DNA from: an uncultured Clostridium sp.
GTDB taxonomy: Bacteria > Bacillota > Clostridia > Lachnospirales > Lachnospiraceae
NCBI GenBank assembly: GCA_945915475.1
Contig: CAMEFI010000027.1
Location: 1 to 38,928 of the forward strand
Direction of reading: 5' to 3'
DNA length: 38,928 bases
The notes beneath the pieces are model-generated. The model was not told the origin of the DNA. It saw only the letters and a program-made list of their open reading frames with translations, and ran no database searches. The translations under genes were made by a program, and so were the position numbers. Of this stretch, positions 7,960 to 15,876 are shown one piece after another. Every line of letters starts with the position of its first letter. The first letter of the stretch is position 1.

Positions 7960-7988
7960 ATGACATCATTTCCTATATGTGATACAAT
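7960..7988 (+). promoter_or_regulatory. truA promoter
   Basis: ATGACA (7960-7965), a 17-bp spacer and TACAAT (7983-7988) with an extended -10 TG. Transcription would begin near 7995, which rules out the longer open frame starting at 7891 and supports the truA start at 8044. Confidence 0.6.
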
Positions 7989-8043
7989 AAAGGAAATTTT
8001 ACTGCTTGCAGGAAAACACATCGTATGGGAAGGAGAATGCAAC

Positions 8044-8799
8044 ATGCATGCCTATAAATGTATTACAGCCTATGAGGGCACCCGTTACAACGGCTGGCAA
8101 CGCCAGAAGAATACCCCCAACACCATTCAGGAAAAAATAGAAAGTATTTTATCTAAATTGTTAGATACTGAAATTGAAATTTATGGTTCCGGACGAACAG
8201 ACGCCGGTGTCCACGCCCTTGGACAAGTCTTTCATTTTCATACAGAGCTGGATCTATTATCCGATCAAAGTGCAGAAAGCTTTCTAAAAGAATGTAATCA
8301 GTATCTGCCAAAAGATATTCGTATTCTTGCCATAGAAGAATGCTCTTTGCGTTTTCATGCCCGTTTAAATGCAAAATACAAGACCTATCAATATCGAATT
8401 GACATTTCCCCCTATGGTAATCTCTTCCTTCGCAATACAACACACCATATTCCTGCCTCCCTGGATCTGGAAAGCATGAAAAAAGGCGCCGAATATCTAC
8501 TCGGCACCCACGACTTCAAAAGTTTTTGCAGCAACAAACGAATGAAAAAATCCTCTGTTCGCACCATCTATTCCATTCAGATTGAAAAGGACTTAGATCA
8601 CCAACTGGTTACGCTTACCTTCCGGGGAAATGGCTTTCTCTATAACATGGTACGGATTCTATCCGGTACTCTCATAGAGATTGGCCTCGGCACCCGAAAT
8701 GCCGATGAAATACCCTCTATCCTGGAAGGTGTCAACCGGGGACTTGCCGGACATACCGCCCCTGCAGCCGGCCTGTTTCTCATTCAGGTGGACTACTGA
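8044..8799 (+). CDS. truA: tRNA pseudouridine(38-40) synthase TruA
   Basis: A 251-residue enzyme that isomerises uridines 38-40 in the tRNA anticodon stem-loop. The catalytic aspartate is Asp53 in GSGRTDAGVHALGQ. Other family marks are TAYEGTRYNGWQRQ near the N-terminus, FKSFCSNK in the middle and FRGNGFLYNMVRILSG near the C-terminus. The frame is open back to 7891, but the promoter at 7960-7988 and the AAGGAG eight bases before 8044 fix the start here. Its last 7 bp overlap dusB, another tRNA-modification gene, in convergent orientation. No terminator was seen between them. Confidence 0.95.
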   Translation: MHAYKCITAYEGTRYNGWQRQKNTPNTIQEKIESILSKLLDTEIEIYGSGRTDAGVHALGQVFHFHTELDLLSDQSAESFLKECNQYLPKDIRILAIEECSLRFHARLNAKYKTYQYRIDISPYGNLFLRNTTHHIPASLDLESMKKGAEYLLGTHDFKSFCSNKRMKKSSVRTIYSIQIEKDLDHQLVTLTFRGNGFLYNMVRILSGTLIEIGLGTRNADEIPSILEGVNRGLAGHTAPAAGLFLIQVDY

Positions 8800-9752
8800 C
8801 TCTGCTGCCAGAAGCGCAATAATCTTTCTAATTCATCAAAACTTTCCACATGATTCACCTCATCTCTCAGTTTTGATGAATTGGGATATCCTCCTGTATA
8901 CCAGGCAACATGTTTGCGCATTTCATGAATTCCTGTGAATTCTCCCTTATACTCCACCATCATGGATGCATGGCGAAGCATTACCTCTACCATCTCATTC
9001 AGTGTTGGCCGTTTTGGCACATACCCTTTTGCAAAATATGTCTTCATCTGGGAGAAAATAAATGGATTTCCTTTGGCTCCCCGACCAATCATAAATGCAT
9101 CACAACCCGTTTCTTCCCTCATCCGAATCACATCTTGCGGCGTTACCAGATCTCCATTTCCAATCACCGGAATCGCCACTGCTTCCTTTACCTGCCGAAT
9201 AATATCCCAATCCGCATGTCCCGCATAGTAATCACTTCGCAATCTTCCGTGTACAGCAACCGCGGATGCACCATTCGCTTCCACAATCTTCGCAATCTCC
9301 ACCGCATTGATATGTTCTGTATCAAAACCTTTCCGAATCTTAACCGTAACCGGTACCTTAACCGCAGCTACCATTTTCCGGACAATCTCTCCCACTAATT
9401 CCGGCTGCAGCATCAGCGCCGATCCCTCTTTGTTATTCACAATCTTAGGAACCGGGCATCCCATATTAATATCGATAAAATCATATCCCCGTTCCTGAAC
9501 ACCGGATGCTATCTCTGCCATGATATCCGGATCCGAGCCAAATAACTGCAAGCCAATGGGATGCTCGCAACACTCGTATTGCATCAATGGTTCTGTATTC
9601 CGATTCTTATATAATATGGCTTTTGCACTTACCATTTCTGTATATAAGATATCACATCCCTGTTCTTTACACAGCATGCGAAATGGCAGGTCTGTAACAC
9701 CTGCCATGGGAGCCAGTATCAATTTATTTTTCCAATCTATTGTATTTGCCAT
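8793..9752 (-). CDS. dusB: tRNA-dihydrouridine synthase DusB
   Basis: An FMN-dependent TIM-barrel enzyme of about 319 residues that reduces uridine in the tRNA D-loop. Key blocks are LILAPMAGVTDLPFRML at the N-terminus, DINMGCPVPKIVNNKEGSAL containing the catalytic Cys, VTVKIRKGFD, AVHGR and GNGD, with GRGAKGNPFIF closing the flavin phosphate site. Start: two in-frame ATGs exist at 9758 and 9752; AAGGGA fits the second better. It is the last gene of the DUF6145-like/coaX/dusB unit (9 bp after coaX), and dusB next to envelope or cofactor genes is common in Clostridia. Confidence 0.93.
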   Translation of the reverse strand: MANTIDWKNKLILAPMAGVTDLPFRMLCKEQGCDILYTEMVSAKAILYKNRNTEPLMQYECCEHPIGLQLFGSDPDIMAEIASGVQERGYDFIDINMGCPVPKIVNNKEGSALMLQPELVGEIVRKMVAAVKVPVTVKIRKGFDTEHINAVEIAKIVEANGASAVAVHGRLRSDYYAGHADWDIIRQVKEAVAIPVIGNGDLVTPQDVIRMREETGCDAFMIGRGAKGNPFIFSQMKTYFAKGYVPKRPTLNEMVEVMLRHASMMVEYKGEFTGIHEMRKHVAWYTGGYPNSSKLRDEVNHVESFDELERLLRFWQQSQ

Positions 9753-9767
9753 GTTCATTCCCTTACA

Positions 9768-10538
9768 TTACTGATTCTGCTTATAATATAAAATATTAAG
9801 TCCTTTCAGCGTCAGATTCGGATCATAATACTCAATGCTATCGGTCTCATCAAAAATGATCTTTCCTAATCCACCTGTTGCAACCACTGTCATTTTTTCA
9901 ATTCCTGCTTCCTGTTTGATCTTGCGGATAATATATTCTGTCTGACCGATATGACCATAGACAAGTCCGGACTGCATAGATGATATGGTATCCTTTCCAA
10001 GAATGGTATCGGGACGTTTGATCTCTATCTTCGGAAGTTTTGCAGCATCCTGCCATAATGCGTGTGCTGCGATTCGAATACCCGGCGAGGTAACACCTCC
10101 AACTAAAGAGGCATCCTCCAAAACAAGATCATGCGTAGTTGCTGTTCCAAAATCAATCACAAGCACCGGACCGCCATATATTTCATATGCTGCCACAGCA
10201 TCTACGATACGATCTGCACCCACTTCCTTCGGATTTGGAATGGCAATCTTGATTCCCGTCTTAATTCCAGGACCCACTACAATTGGATTGACATTAAAAT
10301 ACTTAATCAACCCATTAATGATATGATGATTCACATCCGGCACAACGGATGCAATAATGGCTGCATCTACCTGTTCTCTATGTAATCCCCTGCTATGTAA
10401 CATATTATAAAAGAATATTCCATACTCATCCGATGTTCGTGGTATCTTTGTTGTCATCCGAAATGTTCCTTCTATCTCTTCTCCATCAAACAGTCCAATC
10501 GTAATATTAGTATTCCCTATATCAATCGCTAATAACAT
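9768..10538 (-). CDS. coaX: Type III pantothenate kinase CoaX
   Basis: A 256-residue ASKHA-fold enzyme for the first step of coenzyme A synthesis, phosphorylating pantothenate with ATP and a monovalent cation. Seen are the phosphate-1 motif [20 protein letters not shown], the pantothenate-binding [27 protein letters not shown], the second phosphate motif [13 protein letters not shown] and a C-terminal [11 protein letters not shown]. Length is standard. It sits between the DUF6145-like gene (24 bp gap) and dusB, clearly in one transcript. Confidence 0.95.
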   Translation of the reverse strand: MLLAIDIGNTNITIGLFDGEEIEGTFRMTTKIPRTSDEYGIFFYNMLHSRGLHREQVDAAIIASVVPDVNHHIINGLIKYFNVNPIVVGPGIKTGIKIAIPNPKEVGADRIVDAVAAYEIYGGPVLVIDFGTATTHDLVLEDASLVGGVTSPGIRIAAHALWQDAAKLPKIEIKRPDTILGKDTISSMQSGLVYGHIGQTEYIIRKIKQEAGIEKMTVVATGGLGKIIFDETDSIEYYDPNLTLKGLNILYYKQNQ

Positions 10539-10562
10539 ATCCCTATCCCATTCCTTCCCTGT

Positions 10563-10904
10563 CTATTCTACTTCATCCATAGTCTGTCCTAAAATGAATA
10601 CCTTATAGTACATCTCCAGACTTTCAAACAGTTCATACTTTGTATTCCGTAGCTGCTTAATCTTAAGTCCACATCCAATTTCATCATATAAAATATCATT
10701 TTCATCCGACATGGTCACCAATTGTAAATTCGCATTCTCATCAAATTCCATTGTTAATATACCGCCTATATCCTCTGTAAACAGTACACACATCGCCTGT
10801 AGTTCATCCTTTATTTCTTGCGGTAATCCTTCAAATACAGGGTTTAGATAGTATTTTTCTTCATATTTAGATGATGCACAAAGAACAACATTTTCCCTAT
10901 TCAT
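10563..10904 (-). CDS. Small DUF6145-like protein
   Basis: A 113-residue acidic soluble protein with no membrane segment. It resembles the small DUF6145 proteins of Lachnospiraceae (KYYLNPVFEGLP, MCVLFTEDIGGILTMEFDE), a resemblance made from memory. It is the first gene of the operon with coaX and dusB, behind a promoter at 10960-10988. AGGAG and AAGGA both precede the ATG. Function is unknown; its place before a CoA gene does not by itself define a role. Confidence 0.65.
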   Translation of the reverse strand: MNRENVVLCASSKYEEKYYLNPVFEGLPQEIKDELQAMCVLFTEDIGGILTMEFDENANLQLVTMSDENDILYDEIGCGLKIKQLRNTKYELFESLEMYYKVFILGQTMDEVE

Positions 10905-10959
10905 TTCTTCCTTCTCCTATCGAAAAATTGCATCCATATTTCTCATACTTTATTTGTTT

Positions 10960-10988
10960 ATTCTATCCTATTCACAAAAGGATTGCAA
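10960..10988 (-). promoter_or_regulatory. Promoter of the DUF6145-like/coaX/dusB operon
   Basis: On the minus strand TTGCAA (10983-10988), a 17-bp spacer and TAGAAT (10960-10965). The -35 box is self-complementary and is also used by the divergent aminotransferase promoter. Confidence 0.55.
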
Positions 10989-11011
10989 CCTCTTTCAAGA
11001 TTTGCTAAGAT
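10983..11011 (+). promoter_or_regulatory. Aminotransferase promoter
   Basis: TTGCAA (10983-10988), a 17-bp spacer and TAAGAT (11006-11011). It shares its -35 hexamer with the divergent operon promoter. Confidence 0.5.
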
Positions 11012-11067
11012 AGAATGCAAAGAATACTTATATATGAATAGAGAGAATTCAGAAAAGAGGTCTAATC

Positions 11068-12252
11068 ATGCTAAATCAGAATTTCATTAATATGTGCGGA
11101 CAGAAATCGGTCATCCGCGAACTATTTGCCTATGGTAGTGAACGTGCCAAGGAAATCGGATACGACAATGTATTTGATTACAGCCTTGGTAATCCATCTG
11201 TTCCGGCACCAGAAACTTTCACAAAGGAAATGATTCGTTTATTACAGGAATATGAACCAGTAAAACTTCATGGTTATTCACCCAGTCTTGGAATTGATTC
11301 TGTAAGAGAAGCTGTCGCAGCCTCATTAAATGATCGTTTTGACATGCCGTATGAAAAGGAAGATATCTTTATGGTAAGTGGTGCTGCGGGAGCCATTGCA
11401 CATGCTGCACGGGCCGTAACAGTTCCAGGTGATGAAATATTGACATTTGCACCATTTTTCCCGGAATATAATCCATACATATCTGCAACAGGAGCTGTTC
11501 TCAAGGTGGTTCCTGCTGACATCAGTACATTCCAGATTAACTTTGATGCATTTCTTGATATGCTTAATAAAAAAGTAATGGCTGTTTTAATCAATACACC
11601 GAATAATCCATCCGGAATTGTATATTCTACAGAAACCATTGACAAACTTGCTTTAATCCTAAAAGAAAAAGAAGAAGAATTCGGACATCCAATTTATATT
11701 ATTTCCGATGAACCTTACCGCGAGATTGTATTTGACGGAGTGGACGCTCCATTTGTAGCCGCTCATTACAATAATACAATCACTTGTTATTCTTTCAGTA
11801 AGTCATTATCACTTCCTGGTGAACGTATCGGATATATTGCTGTCAATCCAGCCTGCGAAGATGCTGCTTTATTAGTTGATATGTTTGGACAGATTTCAAG
11901 AGGAATCGGGCACAATTGTCCTCCAAGCATTATTCAACTTGCTGTTTCAAAATGCCTGTATGAGACCTCCGACTTATCTGTTTACGAAACAAATAAAAAC
12001 ATCTTATACACCGAGCTGACAAAGATGGGATTTGATATTGTGGAACCGGGCGGAACCTTCTACATGTTCCCGAAAGCGTTAGAGGAAGATGCTGTCGCAT
12101 TCTCGAATAAGGCAAAAGAATTAGATTTATTATTAGTTCCAAGTAATTCCTTTGGTGTGAACGGACACTTCCGGATTAGTTACTGTATTCCAACCGAAAA
12201 GGTGGAACGTTCTATTCCTATATTCCAGAAATTGGCCGATATGTATTTATGA
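11068..12252 (+). CDS. Pyridoxal phosphate-dependent aminotransferase, class I/II
   Basis: A 394-residue fold-type I aminotransferase. The PLP lysine lies in YSFSKSLSLPGERIGY. Other marks are GNPSVPAPE near the N-terminus, SGAAGAIAHAAR (phosphate-binding loop region), NTPNNPSGIVY, ISDEPYREIVF with the Asp that contacts the pyridine nitrogen, and FRISYC with the substrate-carboxylate Arg near the end. It probably transaminates aspartate or another alpha-amino acid; the substrate cannot be fixed from sequence. AAGAGGT precedes the ATG. It is monocistronic, with its own promoter and a terminator at 12313-12346. Confidence 0.88.
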   Translation: MLNQNFINMCGQKSVIRELFAYGSERAKEIGYDNVFDYSLGNPSVPAPETFTKEMIRLLQEYEPVKLHGYSPSLGIDSVREAVAASLNDRFDMPYEKEDIFMVSGAAGAIAHAARAVTVPGDEILTFAPFFPEYNPYISATGAVLKVVPADISTFQINFDAFLDMLNKKVMAVLINTPNNPSGIVYSTETIDKLALILKEKEEEFGHPIYIISDEPYREIVFDGVDAPFVAAHYNNTITCYSFSKSLSLPGERIGYIAVNPACEDAALLVDMFGQISRGIGHNCPPSIIQLAVSKCLYETSDLSVYETNKNILYTELTKMGFDIVEPGGTFYMFPKALEEDAVAFSNKAKELDLLLVPSNSFGVNGHFRISYCIPTEKVERSIPIFQKLADMYL

Positions 12253-12312
12253 AATCATAAACGCTCCTCGAAGATGTGCGCGGAATCATTTTCAATATCT
12301 ATGATTATAAGA

Positions 12313-12346
12313 AACAGGGACTATGGTATCTGCCACAGTCCCTGTT
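12313..12346. terminator. Bidirectional terminator between aminotransferase and foldase genes
   Basis: AACAGGGACT (12313-12322) pairs perfectly with AGTCCCTGTT (12337-12346), extended inward by TGG/CCA. It is followed by TTCTTC on the plus strand and TTCTTA on the minus strand. Confidence 0.75.
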
Positions 12347-12358
12347 CTTCAATATATT

Positions 12359-12429
12359 CAATAACGCCTCGGCGTTATTGACGGCGAGATGTACGTCGCA
12401 CTTATATGCGACAGCCCCATCTGTACATC
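12359..12429. repeat. Tandem strong hairpins downstream of the foldase gene
   Basis: Two dyads follow one another. CAATAACGCC (12359-12368) and GGCGTTATTG (12371-12380) form a perfect inverted repeat with almost no loop. GATGTAC (12388-12394) pairs with GTACATC (12423-12429), enclosing GTCGCA/TGCGAC (12395-12400 and 12407-12412). The second touches the foldase stop codon. With the terminator at 12313-12346 this gives three consecutive hairpins in about 117 bp. Confidence 0.6.
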
Positions 12430-13540
12430 ATTCATCAGAAGAGCCAGTCTTCGTTATACCCGCTTCCTCCATCGCCGCTGCAACTTTAGAAATGTCTACA
12501 TTCTTCCATGTATCACCTATCATATCCTTTTCTTCGTCCACTTCCACAGATGCTAACCATTTGTTCTCTTCCACCGTCATCTGAGAAGATGCTTTTTGAG
12601 TTGCTGCTGTCTCGATATAATACTTCTTATAATCCTCATCATTGTTATTTATCATCTTAACAACCATATAGCCCAGATCCGATTCATAAGACTCTGATAC
12701 ATCTCCATTCTTCATATCCTTGATCAAATTATTTAAATCTTCTGTATATGCACCAAAATATGATCTTAACTCTTCTGAACATTCTTCAATCTTATATTCT
12801 TTCTCGAGATCCTCAATATCTTCTCCGGCCTCTAAACGCTTCTTTGCTTCCTGTGCCAGTTCTGCCTGCTCTTTCTTCTTGTCATCGCTTAACTGCGTAT
12901 AGTTACCATCACTATCTGTAACCGGTGAGCCGTCTTTATACTCCACTGTCGGGAACAGCAAATAATATAAATCAAAGAATGTCTTATCCTTTAATTCCTT
13001 TTCTGCCTCTTTTTGATATTGTTCTTCCAGACTCTTCTGCGTATCATCATTCAACTTACTGACATATCTCTGTTTGTAGAACAAATTCTTCACCGTATCT
13101 TTAGAAATACCATATTTCTCCAGAAACTCTTCTGAAAATGTCTTATAATACCGATCTACAACATCATCCATCTCTTTCTTTTCATCATCCGTTAACTCTA
13201 TTCCATTATTCTTTGCATAAATATACTTAATCTCATCTGTACGGAGCTGAGAAAGAATCTGATTCTTATAGTTATCCATATCATTCGAAATTGCATCTTC
13301 TGTCGCTTTGTACGTATAGATAAATTGAATCGTATATAAATACAGGTAATCCAGTGTAATCTTCTCATCACCAATCTTTACTACTTCTGTATTCCCGGCA
13401 TCTTCACCCAACACCTCCACACCGGAACCGCTCTTTGATTCGCTCTGCGTGTTGTTATCTGCATTCTTCTTATCTCCACATGCTACACAAGTAAACACAA
13501 GACTCATTGCAAGTGCAACACTCATTAACTTTTTCCACAT
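12428..13540 (-). CDS. Foldase-type lipoprotein (SurA/PrsA-like), copy 1
   Basis: A 370-residue exported lipoprotein. The signal peptide (MWKKLMSVALAMSLVFTCVAC) ends in a lipobox with Cys at about 21. Residues about 50-190 form the helical SurA N-terminal chaperone region and about 190-310 a PpiC-like parvulin region (FDLYYLLFPTVEY, FGAYTEDLNNLI, SDLGYMVVKMI). Classic parvulin marks are poorly kept, so isomerase activity is doubtful. Such proteins help exported proteins fold outside the membrane. GTGGAGGA precedes the ATG. It is a clear relative of the lipoprotein at 21985-22998, sharing FPTVE followed by an acidic loop and a conserved helix. Confidence 0.82.
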   Translation of the reverse strand: MWKKLMSVALAMSLVFTCVACGDKKNADNNTQSESKSGSGVEVLGEDAGNTEVVKIGDEKITLDYLYLYTIQFIYTYKATEDAISNDMDNYKNQILSQLRTDEIKYIYAKNNGIELTDDEKKEMDDVVDRYYKTFSEEFLEKYGISKDTVKNLFYKQRYVSKLNDDTQKSLEEQYQKEAEKELKDKTFFDLYYLLFPTVEYKDGSPVTDSDGNYTQLSDDKKKEQAELAQEAKKRLEAGEDIEDLEKEYKIEECSEELRSYFGAYTEDLNNLIKDMKNGDVSESYESDLGYMVVKMINNNDEDYKKYYIETAATQKASSQMTVEENKWLASVEVDEEKDMIGDTWKNVDISKVAAAMEEAGITKTGSSDE

Positions 13541-13700
13541 TATTATTATCCTCCACTAACTTTTATTCCAGTGCTCTATTGGTATTACGATTATTCCAAT
13601 TACACAATACTCATTGTATTACAAACATTTTTACCTTTCAACTCTTTTTTTACAGTTCATAAAGTTTTCAAAAAGTATCAAAGAGTCTCTTACGACTAAG

Positions 13701-13739
13701 ATAAAAACCCCTATGGCATATCTCAATACACCATAGGGG
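13701..13739 (-). terminator. Terminator of the sugar ABC transporter operon
   Basis: On the minus strand CCCCTATGG (13731-13739) pairs with CCATAGGGG (13708-13716) and is followed by TTTTTAT. It lies 32 bp after the last permease gene. Confidence 0.9.
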
Positions 13740-13770
13740 AAGTTAATTACCAAAATGAACTTAAAAAGGA

Positions 13771-14646
13771 TTACTCCTTAACACCACCGAGTGCAACACC
13801 TGCAATAATATACTTTGACAGTGCAAAATACACAACAAAGATTGGTAATACGGTGATAAACAATCCAAAATAAATCATACCATAGTCAGAACGGAACTGC
13901 TCTGAACGTAATGTCTGTACGAACATTGGTAATGTATTTTTACTCTTATCAAGCAACATCATACTTGGTGTGAACAAGTTGTTCCATGATGCAATAAATG
14001 CAAAAATTGCCTGTGTAGCCATCGCCGGCTTCATCAGCGGAAGTACAATGCTGTTAAATGTCTTAAACTCTCCTGAACCATCAATTCTGGCAGCCTCTAC
14101 AATTTCAAGAGACAATGCCTGCTCCATGTACTGCTTCATGAAATAGTATGTAGAAGGTGCTGCAATTGCAGGAACTATAAGTGGAATATATGTATTATAT
14201 AATCCAATCTTCATCATGAACTGCATGAAACCAATGATAGATACCTGAGCAGGAATCATCATAATTGCCATAATGAAGGATGCTGCAAAGTTTCTCAACT
14301 TAAAACGGTATGCTGTAATACCATATGCAGTAAAGGTTGAGAAGTATACCTGTAATGCTGTTGCCGGAATGGAAATCAAGCAAGAGTTAAACATACACTT
14401 CCAAAGAGGTGCACCAATACCTGTTGACTTCGCTACCAGGTTTCTAAAGTTTGCTACAAAGAATCTACTTGGAATCAAAGAAATACCTCTCTGAATCGCT
14501 GCAGATGATCTTGTTGAATTAATAACCATGATATAGAATGGTATAATACTCAAAAAGCAAAGAAATACACAAATAATTGTACGAAATACCTTCTGGGCAT
14601 GAATCTTTGCTGAGTAGCTTTCTTCTGCGCCGTTATTTTTTGCCAT
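13771..14646 (-). CDS. Carbohydrate ABC transporter permease (MalG type)
   Basis: A 291-residue inner-membrane permease with about six transmembrane helices. The cytoplasmic EAA loop reads EAARIDGSGEFKTFNSIVLPL and docks the ATPase. The N-terminal FRTIICVFLCFLSIIPFYIMVINSTRSS and the C-terminal GGVKE fit the MalG/CUT1 group. It is the third gene of the importer, 17 bp after the MalF-type gene. AAGGGGG precedes the ATG. No ATPase gene is present nearby, as is usual in Firmicutes that share one MsmK-type ATPase. Confidence 0.93.
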   Translation of the reverse strand: MAKNNGAEESYSAKIHAQKVFRTIICVFLCFLSIIPFYIMVINSTRSSAAIQRGISLIPSRFFVANFRNLVAKSTGIGAPLWKCMFNSCLISIPATALQVYFSTFTAYGITAYRFKLRNFAASFIMAIMMIPAQVSIIGFMQFMMKIGLYNTYIPLIVPAIAAPSTYYFMKQYMEQALSLEIVEAARIDGSGEFKTFNSIVLPLMKPAMATQAIFAFIASWNNLFTPSMMLLDKSKNTLPMFVQTLRSEQFRSDYGMIYFGLFITVLPIFVVYFALSKYIIAGVALGGVKE

Positions 14647-14663
14647 TGTCTATGCCCCCTTCT

Positions 14664-15647
14664 TTACTTTATCACTGCATGTTTCTGCTTTGGCTCACGT
14701 TCACGGGTTAAGCCAAAGAACAACAAACTAATTACCAAAGTTACAAAGAAAAGTATCATAGATGCAGCTGCTGACTTACCCATATCCTTCGTTGTAAATC
14801 CTAACTTACGAATATACATGGTAATTGTCTGTGACGCATAGTTCGGTAAAGCATCACCTGTTCCGGATACGTTAAACAACGCCGGAATATCGTACATCTG
14901 AAGACCACCGATAGCAGATGTTACCAATGTGTACTGCAAGATTGGCTTTAACAATGGTAATGTAATGCTAAAGAATGTCTGTCTGCTGCTTGCTCCATCA
15001 ACCATCGCAGCTTCATACAGAGATGGGTTGATACCTAAAATACCTGCAATCAATACGATCATAGTATTACCATACCACATCCAGAACTGCATAAATGCAA
15101 TCAATCCAATGGTACCGGCTTTACTCTCCATAAAGTCGTAATTCTCGCTGATAAGATGCAAGCTTCTTAATACAGCTGTAAACGGACCACTGTTACAGAA
15201 CAATGAGTAGAACAATACAGCGATTGTAGATGCTGTAATAATATTCGGCATGAACATAATAACCTTGAATGCACCCTGTCCTTTTAATTTAACAGTTGTA
15301 TCAGTAAACCATGCTGCTAATAATAATGATAACAAAATCTGTGGAATAAAGTTAAATATCCACATAATCAATGTGTTCTTGATTGACATGATTGTCATAG
15401 TGTCTAAGAATTTTGCGCCATCCACAATCTCATAGTTAGTATTGGTATCAATCAATACAGATAAGTAGTTATTAAGACCTACAAAGTTTGGTCCAATCTG
15501 CTGTAATCCTTTGTAGTAATTCTCAACAAAACTAAGCCATACTGTATATACTAACGGATATAACTGGAAGACTGCATATACGATGAAGAATGGTGCAATG
15601 AACATATATCCATACTTACCATATTCAACTGTTTTACTTTTTTTCAT
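14664..15647 (-). CDS. Carbohydrate ABC transporter permease (MalF type)
   Basis: About 327 residues from the ATG at 15647. A GTG three codons upstream (15656) is too close to the GGGGA ribosome site. It has six transmembrane helices and the EAA loop EAAMVDGASSRQTFFSITLPLLKP. The N-terminal YMFIAPFFIVYAVFQLYPLVYT is typical of CUT1 permeases for oligosaccharides. It pairs with the MalG-type permease downstream and the binding protein upstream. The 220-bp gap upstream holds two strong hairpins that probably lower permease expression relative to the binding protein. Confidence 0.92.
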   Translation of the reverse strand: MKKSKTVEYGKYGYMFIAPFFIVYAVFQLYPLVYTVWLSFVENYYKGLQQIGPNFVGLNNYLSVLIDTNTNYEIVDGAKFLDTMTIMSIKNTLIMWIFNFIPQILLSLLLAAWFTDTTVKLKGQGAFKVIMFMPNIITASTIAVLFYSLFCNSGPFTAVLRSLHLISENYDFMESKAGTIGLIAFMQFWMWYGNTMIVLIAGILGINPSLYEAAMVDGASSRQTFFSITLPLLKPILQYTLVTSAIGGLQMYDIPALFNVSGTGDALPNYASQTITMYIRKLGFTTKDMGKSAAASMILFFVTLVISLLFFGLTREREPKQKHAVIK

Positions 15648-15703
15648 GCTCTTCACTTCCCCAATTTATATTTTTCAGCATATCTAATCACGAACCCCCA
15701 ATT

Positions 15704-15754
15704 AGACATTTTGTAAAATGCAAATTCAAGCTTTTTGCACTTTATAAAATGTCC
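15704..15754 (-). repeat. Long intercistronic hairpin upstream of the MalF-type gene
   Basis: Arms 15704-15724 and 15734-15754 (21 bases each, 9-base loop) match at 18 positions. In the minus-strand transcript two of the three differences become G-U wobble pairs, which supports an RNA structure in the operon mRNA. Confidence 0.65.
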
Positions 15755-15810
15755 AATAGCGGCTTGATAATGCTTGTTTCAGGCTGTTTTTGCCTATTTT
15801 TTTGTTTAAT

Positions 15811-15839
15811 TATGCACCGACAGAAACTGCCGGTGCATA
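15811..15839 (-). repeat. Intercistronic hairpin after the binding-protein gene
   Basis: Arms 15811-15823 and 15827-15839 form a 13-bp stem with a 3-base loop; the single non-Watson-Crick pair is a G-U in the minus-strand RNA. It lacks a following T tract, so it is more likely an mRNA-stabilising or processing stem than a terminator. Confidence 0.7.
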
Positions 15840-15876
15840 GGTTATAATTCTGTTTCAGTTACAACTGAATCAACAA

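Noticed and set aside
7891-8043. Longer truA open frame starting at 7891
   Set aside because: The promoter at 7960-7988 lies inside this extension, and the AAGGAG before 8044 fits the family N-terminus.
8910-9398. 162-codon plus-strand open frame
   Set aside because: Wholly antisense to dusB; the translation has no family resemblance and no ribosome site.
12276-12584. 102-codon plus-strand open frame after the aminotransferase
   Set aside because: Runs through the terminator and hairpins and then antisense to the foldase gene.
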